9,378 nt of DNA from Rubrobacter sp. GTDB taxonomy: Bacteria > Actinomycetota > Rubrobacteria > Rubrobacterales > Rubrobacteraceae. The notes under the pieces are model-generated. The model saw only the letters and a program-made list of their open reading frames with translations. It did not search any database and had not been told where the DNA came from. A program made the position numbers and the translations under genes. Shown piece by piece: positions 5,717 to 9,378 of this stretch. Where the stretch lies: assembly GCA_019247245.1 (NCBI GenBank), contig JAFAPF010000099.1, positions 1-9,378 of the forward strand, written 5' to 3'. Each line of letters opens with the position of its first letter. The first letter of the stretch is position 1.

Positions 5717-7231
5717 CTAGGCGCCCTCTGGTTCCTTGGTTTCCTCCTCGGCAAGCATCCCATAGGACGTCTGCTCTTGCGATACGAAGTACCTTGCAAG
5801 CGCACTGCCAACGAACACTATCAGCAGGTTTGCCACGAGCGAGTAAACTGCTACGTAAGCCTTCGTTGAGAGGCCAAAGAGTTGGAGAGTGGCCAGCCCC
5901 CCGCCAGCGTACCCCTCCACAATCATGCCGTACGTCCCCCAGGCCATCCCCACTAGCCATCCCGCAGCAATTGCCCATCGGTCTAACCACCGAACATACA
6001 GGGCCAGCCACATGGCCGGCAGCGTCTGCACTATCCATACCCCACCGAATAGCTGTAACGTAATGGCTTGACTCGGTGCGATGAGGACGAAGATGACGGC
6101 CCCTATGAGGACTATTATCGAGCCGATCCTGGAGACCATGGTTTCTTCGGTAGAGGAGATGTCCTGGCGGATGTACTGCCGGTAGAAGTTGCGGGTGAAC
6201 AGGTTGGAGGCGGCGATGGCCATTACTGACGCGGGCACCACCGCCCCGATAGCGATGGCCGCGAAGCCGAAGCCCACCAAAGGATCGGCGAAAAAGTCGG
6301 TGAACAGCTGGGGAACGATGCCGTTCGCCCCGTAAAATCCCGGCTGAATACCCGCAGCGATCGCCATATAACCCATGAGGGCGACCAGACCAAGAAGGAA
6401 CGTGTAGGCCGGAAGCAGCGAAGCGTTGCGCTTGATTACCTTCTGGCTACTCGAACCGAAGATGCCCGTGATAGCATGCGGGTAAAGAAACAGCGCCAGC
6501 GCCGAGCCAAAGGTCAGGGTAGAGAAGCCAACGTATTGCTCGGGCGGAAGGTTCTGCTTGGCGGTTGGTACCTGATCGAAGATCGCCTCGAAGCCACCGA
6601 GCTTGGTAGTTACATAGATTACCACCACGATGATCGTGATGTAAATCAACGAGTCTTTGACGAGCGCGATGAGCGCCGGGGCTCTAAGCCCGCTCGCGAA
6701 CGTGAACAGGGCTACTATCGCGATGGCGATGATAAGGGATACGGTGACCGGGACACCCATCAAGGAGACCACGATCTCGATGCCGTACATCTGCAGGGCG
6801 ATGTAGGGCATGGTGGCCACGAAGCCAGTCACAGCCATCAGCAGCGCCAAAAAGGGGCTGTCGAACCGCTCCTTGACGTAGTCGGCCGGCGTCACCATTC
6901 CCCTGTTGTGGGCTACCTGCCAGAGCTTGGGCATGACCACGAACACCAAGGGATAGACGATGATGGTGTAGGGTAGCGCAAAGAGGCCGATAGCCCCCAT
7001 CCCAAAGACCAGAGCGGGCACCGCGATAAGCGTGTAGGCCGTATAGAGGTCTCCCCCCACCAGAAACCAGGTGATGACCGTCCCGAAGCGCCGGCCTCCT
7101 AAGCCCCATTCGCTCATTTCGTCCTCTGCGCCTTCTTCTCCACCTGCGCGCCATCTGTAGGAGAGCAGGCCGATTACGAGGACCACAATAAAGAGAATGA
7201 CAAAGACGATAAGCGCTTGCCAGAGAATCAT
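5717..7231 (-). CDS. mctP: Sodium:solute symporter, MctP-type monocarboxylate transporter
   Basis: A multi-spanning inner-membrane protein of the SSS family (LeuT-like fold), predicted to take up monocarboxylates such as lactate, pyruvate or acetate with sodium. From ATG 7231 it has 504 residues with about a dozen hydrophobic segments. Motifs I associate with MctP: EWGLGGRRFG (41-50), GGDLYTAYT (59-67), an ALPYTIIVYPL segment, ASGLRAPALIALVKD, and GSALALFLYPHAITG followed by SSSQKVIKRNA. The C-terminus is acidic and ends EETKEPEGA. I chose ATG 7231 because AGGAAG precedes it by five bases and the protein then begins at the first membrane helix; GTG 7267 would add 12 residues and overlap the upstream gene. 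The DUF3311 gene directly upstream on the same strand is the usual partner. Substrate is inferred from family likeness only. Confidence 0.88.
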   Translation of the reverse strand: MILWQALIVFVILFIVVLVIGLLSYRWRAGGEEGAEDEMSEWGLGGRRFGTVITWFLVGGDLYTAYTLIAVPALVFGMGAIGLFALPYTIIVYPLVFVVMPKLWQVAHNRGMVTPADYVKERFDSPFLALLMAVTGFVATMPYIALQMYGIEIVVSLMGVPVTVSLIIAIAIVALFTFASGLRAPALIALVKDSLIYITIIVVVIYVTTKLGGFEAIFDQVPTAKQNLPPEQYVGFSTLTFGSALALFLYPHAITGIFGSSSQKVIKRNASLLPAYTFLLGLVALMGYMAIAAGIQPGFYGANGIVPQLFTDFFADPLVGFGFAAIAIGAVVPASVMAIAASNLFTRNFYRQYIRQDISSTEETMVSRIGSIIVLIGAVIFVLIAPSQAITLQLFGGVWIVQTLPAMWLALYVRWLDRWAIAAGWLVGMAWGTYGMIVEGYAGGGLATLQLFGLSTKAYVAVYSLVANLLIVFVGSALARYFVSQEQTSYGMLAEEETKEPEGA

Positions 7232-7259
7232 AGATGCTTCCTGCTTCCCTGCTCCTCGC

Positions 7260-7496
7260 TCAAGCACGCATCCTGTAGACGAGGGCGGTGAGCGCGACCG
7301 TGATGAACACCCACAAGAACTGATACCAGATAAAGAAAGGGATTCCCCACAACTCGGGCTGCAAGCGCGCGTAGAATGGAGGGTAGAGTAGCCCTATCCA
7401 AGGGACAAGCAGCATAAGGAGCCACCACCTGCTTCCCCGACGCTCAGCGCCCCCGCTCCCAGCTTCCCCGCTTCGAGGACCTTGATCGGAGTCCAC
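7260..7496 (-). CDS. DUF3311 small membrane protein, symporter partner
   Basis: A 78-residue protein with a charged, Gly/Ser-rich N-terminus and two membrane helices: WWLLMLLVPWIGLLYPPFY and GIPFFIWYQFLWVFITVAL, ending in a short basic tail. This layout and the 'GIPFFxWYQ' pattern fit DUF3311 proteins, which are repeatedly found next to MctP-like symporters and are thought to be small accessory subunits; their biochemical role is not established. The start is GTG (7494-7496) after AAGGGGAAG. Its TGA lies 28 bases before the preferred symporter ATG, so the two form an operon. A SigB-like box pair sits upstream (7550-7576). Confidence 0.82.
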   Translation of the reverse strand: MDSDQGPRSGEAGSGGAERRGSRWWLLMLLVPWIGLLYPPFYARLQPELWGIPFFIWYQFLWVFITVALTALVYRMRA

Positions 7497-7549
7497 GATC
7501 TTCCCCTTTCCCCTTTAGGATCTCCTTTTCTACCTTTGTTCGGTCAATC

Positions 7550-7576
7550 CTTCCCTATCAAAAGGATAAGCTAAAC
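7550..7576 (-). promoter_or_regulatory. Candidate SigB/SigF-type promoter for DUF3311-mctP
   Basis: On the minus strand, GTTTAG (7576-7571) is followed after 15 bases by GGGAAG (7555-7550). This resembles the GTTT/GGGTA-type promoters read by stress sigma factors of the SigB/SigF group. The expected transcription start would lie about 45-50 bases before the GTG start. Similar spacing occurs in the 66-nt element and before the PRC-barrel gene. The -10 match is imperfect. Confidence 0.35.
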
Positions 7577-7607
7577 AAGAAAAGCCCGGGCATGGATCGA
7601 AGAAACC

Positions 7608-7623
7608 ACCGGGTCGACCCGGT
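7608..7623. promoter_or_regulatory. Perfect 16-bp palindrome, possible operator
   Basis: ACCGGGTCGACCCGGT reads the same on both strands. It lies about 32 bases upstream of the candidate -35 box of the symporter operon, a place suited to an activator or a dimeric regulator. No T-run follows in either direction, so it is not a typical terminator. The regulator is unknown. Confidence 0.45.
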
Positions 7624-7693
7624 ACGAGTCCTCTGCTGTGATTTTGCCGAGCGAGCTATATTAGCCCACGAAACCTTCAAGAATAAATAGGAT

Positions 7694-7719
7694 TACTGCC
7701 CCGAGCTACTGCCCCGAGC
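7694..7719. repeat. Tandem duplication of a 13-bp unit
   Basis: TACTGCCCCGAGC occurs twice with no gap. It may be replication slippage or a duplicated binding site; nothing else marks a function. Confidence 0.8.
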
Positions 7720-7856
7720 TCGGCATATAATTGCGAATGCCACCCACCGACTAAACGATTCCATCGACTAGACCGGCTAATCCAAAGTGTTTAGGGGAAG
7801 ACTGTGAGGCAGAGAGGGCCGAGGCTAATAAGCTCTGACTTCTGGCCGATTCCTGA

Positions 7857-8246
7857 CTACTCTCCTTCGCCCCAGATGAGCTGGTCCGGGTAACCGAAAT
7901 GCTCGTAGGCGGCGCGGCTGATCTCGAGGTCGGGAGCGTCCTCCGAATCGTATTCCGGCGATTCCATGATCACTTCCTTTACCTGCTCTACCTCCACCTC
8001 TCCCTCATCGCTGACGTTGGTTACCGCGTCGACCGGGATTAGGAAGTGCTGTCCCTCTATGTTCACCTTGAGCAGATGCACCGCCGATGCATCCTCGTAA
8101 ATATAGAGATCCTCCACGGAGCCGATCTCGTCGCCGTTCTTGTCCAAGACTTTGAGGCCCTGGATGTCTTGCCAGTGCTCTTCGAGCTCACCCTCGAAGT
8201 CGTCCAACTTGATGAGCTTAGGGCTCTCGTTGTTTTCCTGGGCCAT
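7857..8246 (-). CDS. Acidic PRC-barrel domain protein
   Basis: A 129-residue, strongly acidic cytoplasmic protein. The PRC-barrel spans about residues 25-95: 'IQGLKVLDKNGDEIGSVED' gives the first strands and conserved Gly turn, and 'AVHLLKVN...HFLIPVDAV' the later strands. The C-terminal part (AAYEHFGYPDQLIWGEGE) is typical of the short PRC-barrel proteins of actinobacteria and Deinococcus-like bacteria, many of which are counted as general stress proteins; their ligand is unknown. ATG 8246 follows AAAGGAAC and the box AAGGG. It is a single gene with its own candidate stress-type promoter (8296-8322). No cysteine, signal peptide or membrane segment is present. Confidence 0.85.
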   Translation of the reverse strand: MAQENNESPKLIKLDDFEGELEEHWQDIQGLKVLDKNGDEIGSVEDLYIYEDASAVHLLKVNIEGQHFLIPVDAVTNVSDEGEVEVEQVKEVIMESPEYDSEDAPDLEISRAAYEHFGYPDQLIWGEGE

Positions 8247-8295
8247 AGAACCCTTGTTCCTTTCGTTCCTATGAATGAGTATCCTTCTCGGCTCT

Positions 8296-8322
8296 TATTC
8301 CTGAGTGGGGAGAGGATTAAAC
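8296..8322 (-). promoter_or_regulatory. Candidate SigB/SigF-type promoter for the PRC-barrel gene
   Basis: On the minus strand, GTTTAA (8322-8317) and GGAATA (8301-8296) are 15 bases apart, about 50 bases from the ATG. The spacer is pyrimidine-rich, like that in the 66-nt element. An inverted repeat AGTGGGG (8304-8310)/CCCCACT (8324-8330) overlaps the -35 box and could be a regulator site. Confidence 0.4.
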
Positions 8323-8330
8323 GCCCCACT

Positions 8331-8797
8331 GCGCACTACGAACTTTTTGCCCAGCTATATGACAAGAGTCCTCAGAAGAACCTGCCGCTGGTAGGGCTTC
8401 AAAAGGGGCAAACCGGCGTGCCCTGGCCTTTTGTTTTGCTCCCATCTCTGAGAAATAGAGATAACCCGCCCCTTGGTGCAAGTTAAGTAGACGCCATAAT
8501 AAAGCCGCAGAAGATACTGGAGACGAAGGGGGTAGGAAGGACACTTATGTACGTCACCTGCTGAGCTTTCTCGCGGAGGGCAGCGGCATCATGGCAACCT
8601 CAGCCTGCGCATGTAAAGCGCTTTATACAGCGCCTTGCAGTGATGTTGCATCACCCAGTCTTGAGGGGTGCATAGGGATGCTTCTTCAGAAGAGCCACGC
8701 CCGAGAAGATGGTGGAGACACCGCCGAGCGCATCGCTGACAAAGAGCGAGGCCGACCGGGCCCCAATATCATTGCAACCTGTTATAAACGAGACAGT
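8331..8797. other. Stretch without an intact gene
   Basis: No intact gene was found. A terminator-like hairpin lies at 8400-8433. On the minus strand one frame ending at TAA 8483-8485 contains two protein-like pieces (listed as a possible remnant). The plus-strand frame that is open from 8591 lacks any recognisable motif before the amidotransferase start, so I leave it out of that gene. Confidence 0.4.
8400..8433. terminator. Terminator-like inverted repeat
   Basis: CAAAAGG (8400-8406) pairs with CCTTTTG (8427-8433), and inside it GGCA (8407-8410) pairs with TGCC (8419-8422), leaving a CTGG bulge. TTTTG follows on the plus strand. It could end a minus-strand transcript (the remnant at 8483) or a plus-strand one. 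Confidence 0.4.
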
Positions 8798-8800
8798 ATG
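8483..8800 (-). pseudogene. Possible remnant of a minus-strand membrane protein gene
   Basis: In one minus-strand frame, the higher-coordinate part reads ARSASLFVSDALGGVSTIFS followed by GVALLKKH. After stops at about 8660 and 8604 the lower part reads ALREKAQQVTYISVLPTPFV, then SSIFCGFIMAST and TAA at 8483-8485. Both pieces are hydrophobic and look like membrane helices, and they share a frame. No family is recognised, and the segment between them is not protein-like. Two in-frame stops rule out an intact gene. Chance is a real alternative. Confidence 0.22.
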
Positions 8801-9378
8801 ATGAGTCGCGAGCGAAAGAAAGCGCAGTATCGCGCGGGGGAAGTACTAGTTCTGCGCTACATCAGCTGGGAAGGAGTGGGCGCCTTCGGAGAACGGCTCG
8901 ATGCACGTGGGGTGTCCTGGCGTTACGTGGATCTCTTCGCCGATCAACCACTGCCGGACCTACGCTTCGCGCGGGCACTCCTGGTCATGGGAGGACCAAT
9001 GGGAGTCTATGAGGCAGAGCGCTATCCGTTCCTGGCAGAAGAGATCGCGGCGATCGGCGAGGCTGTGCGGGGTGGAATGCCGACCGTGGGAGTTTACCTG
9101 GGCAGCCAGCTGCTCGCTGCCGCTCTGGGGGCGGCGGTGAAACCCAACCTGGGCGGAAAGGAGATCGGCTGGGGTTCCGCCACAAGACGCCGGCCGCGGT
9201 AACAGATCCTATCTTAGGATCCTTCCGAGCAGAGGAGATGGTGCTCCACTGGCGCGGCGACGTCTTCGCCCTGCTTGAAGGTGCCGTGTCGCTCGCGTGT
9301 TCGCCCATGACCCTTCATCAAGCGTTTAGTTGGGGATCCAGGGCTTGGGGCCTGCTCTTCGACGTGGAAGCAGATCCG
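8798..9378 (+). pseudogene. Broken class I glutamine amidotransferase-like gene, cut by the window edge
   Basis: The first frame (from ATG 8798 or 8801) gives VLVLRYISWEG, LLVMGGPMGVYEAERYPFL and VGVYLGSQLLAAALGA, ending near KEIGWG. From about 9181 the homology continues in another frame (HKTPAAVTDPILGSF, EEMVLHWRGDVFAL, HQAFSWGSRAWGLLF) to the last base. These match GMP-synthase-like GATase1 domains, which release ammonia from glutamine using a Cys-His-Glu triad. The nucleophile in GVCLGSQ is Tyr here (codon 9095-9097), and the catalytic His of 'LLFHVE' is Asp (9361-9363). HWHGD reads HWRGD. Loss of Cys and His plus a frameshift make it inactive. I see no strong ribosome site before 8798, so the start is uncertain. 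Confidence 0.8.

Larger units (their letters stand above)
7497..7856. other. Regulatory region between the PRC-barrel gene and DUF3311-mctP
   Basis: No coding sequence was seen. It holds a candidate promoter for DUF3311-mctP (7550-7576), a perfect 16-bp palindrome (7608-7623) and a tandem pair of a 13-bp unit (7694-7719), listed separately. Because the PRC-barrel gene upstream on the minus strand ends at 7857, this region also must contain its end of transcription; no clear terminator hairpin with a T-run was found. The stretch 7730-7850 has no other visible structure. Confidence 0.5.

Noticed and set aside
1..9378. CRISPR array or active mobile element
   Set aside because: No evenly spaced repeats, no cas-like proteins and no transposase or integrase were seen; the only long repeat is the 66-nt pair.

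Overview
The window looks like chromosomal DNA from a moderately high-GC actinobacterium, most likely related to Rubrobacter. This rests on the gene set (a DUF1360 protein, a DUF3311 + MctP-type symporter pair, an acidic PRC-barrel protein, an OsmC protein), the frequent GTG/TTG starts and the purine-rich Shine-Dalgarno sites. It is inference from remembered protein families; no search was run.

Layout, left to right: the end of an unidentified + strand gene (1-93); a mostly empty stretch; a complete tRNA-Thr(CGU) gene (485-557); a broken gene for a TIR-like (PF10137-type) protein (646-1349); a frameshifted DUF1360 membrane-protein gene (1375-1882); a TetR HTH fragment (1916-2008); a 66-nt leader element (2265-2330); an intact lipoamide dehydrogenase gene lpdA (2391-3896); a heavily damaged lipoyl synthase gene lipA (4054-4974); a second, identical 66-nt element (5118-5183); an intact OsmC-family gene (5206-5652). 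Then come minus-strand genes: mctP-like symporter (5717-7231) with its DUF3311 partner (7260-7496), and a PRC-barrel gene (7857-8246). The right edge holds a broken glutamine-amidotransferase-like gene (8798 to the edge).

Two themes stand out. First, the same 66 bases, with no mismatch, lie upstream of both lpdA and the OsmC gene. OsmC/Ohr peroxidases are known in other bacteria to take electrons from dihydrolipoyl groups regenerated by lipoamide dehydrogenase. A shared control element in front of these two genes is therefore biologically coherent, and it is the best candidate here for something undescribed. The element could be a promoter (it contains GTTTAA-N14-GGGCAG, resembling SigB/SigF-type promoters, with related boxes before DUF3311-mctP and the PRC-barrel gene) or a structured RNA (it can be drawn as a pseudoknot). 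The two readings largely exclude each other.

Second, gene decay is common: TIR-like, DUF1360, TetR, lipA and the amidotransferase are all broken. The lesions include substitutions of key catalytic residues (LipA radical-SAM Cys to Arg; amidotransferase Cys to Tyr and His to Asp). Five other genes (lpdA, osmC, mctP, DUF3311, PRC-barrel) are fully open. Random sequencing error would not spare them, so most of the decay is probably genuine.
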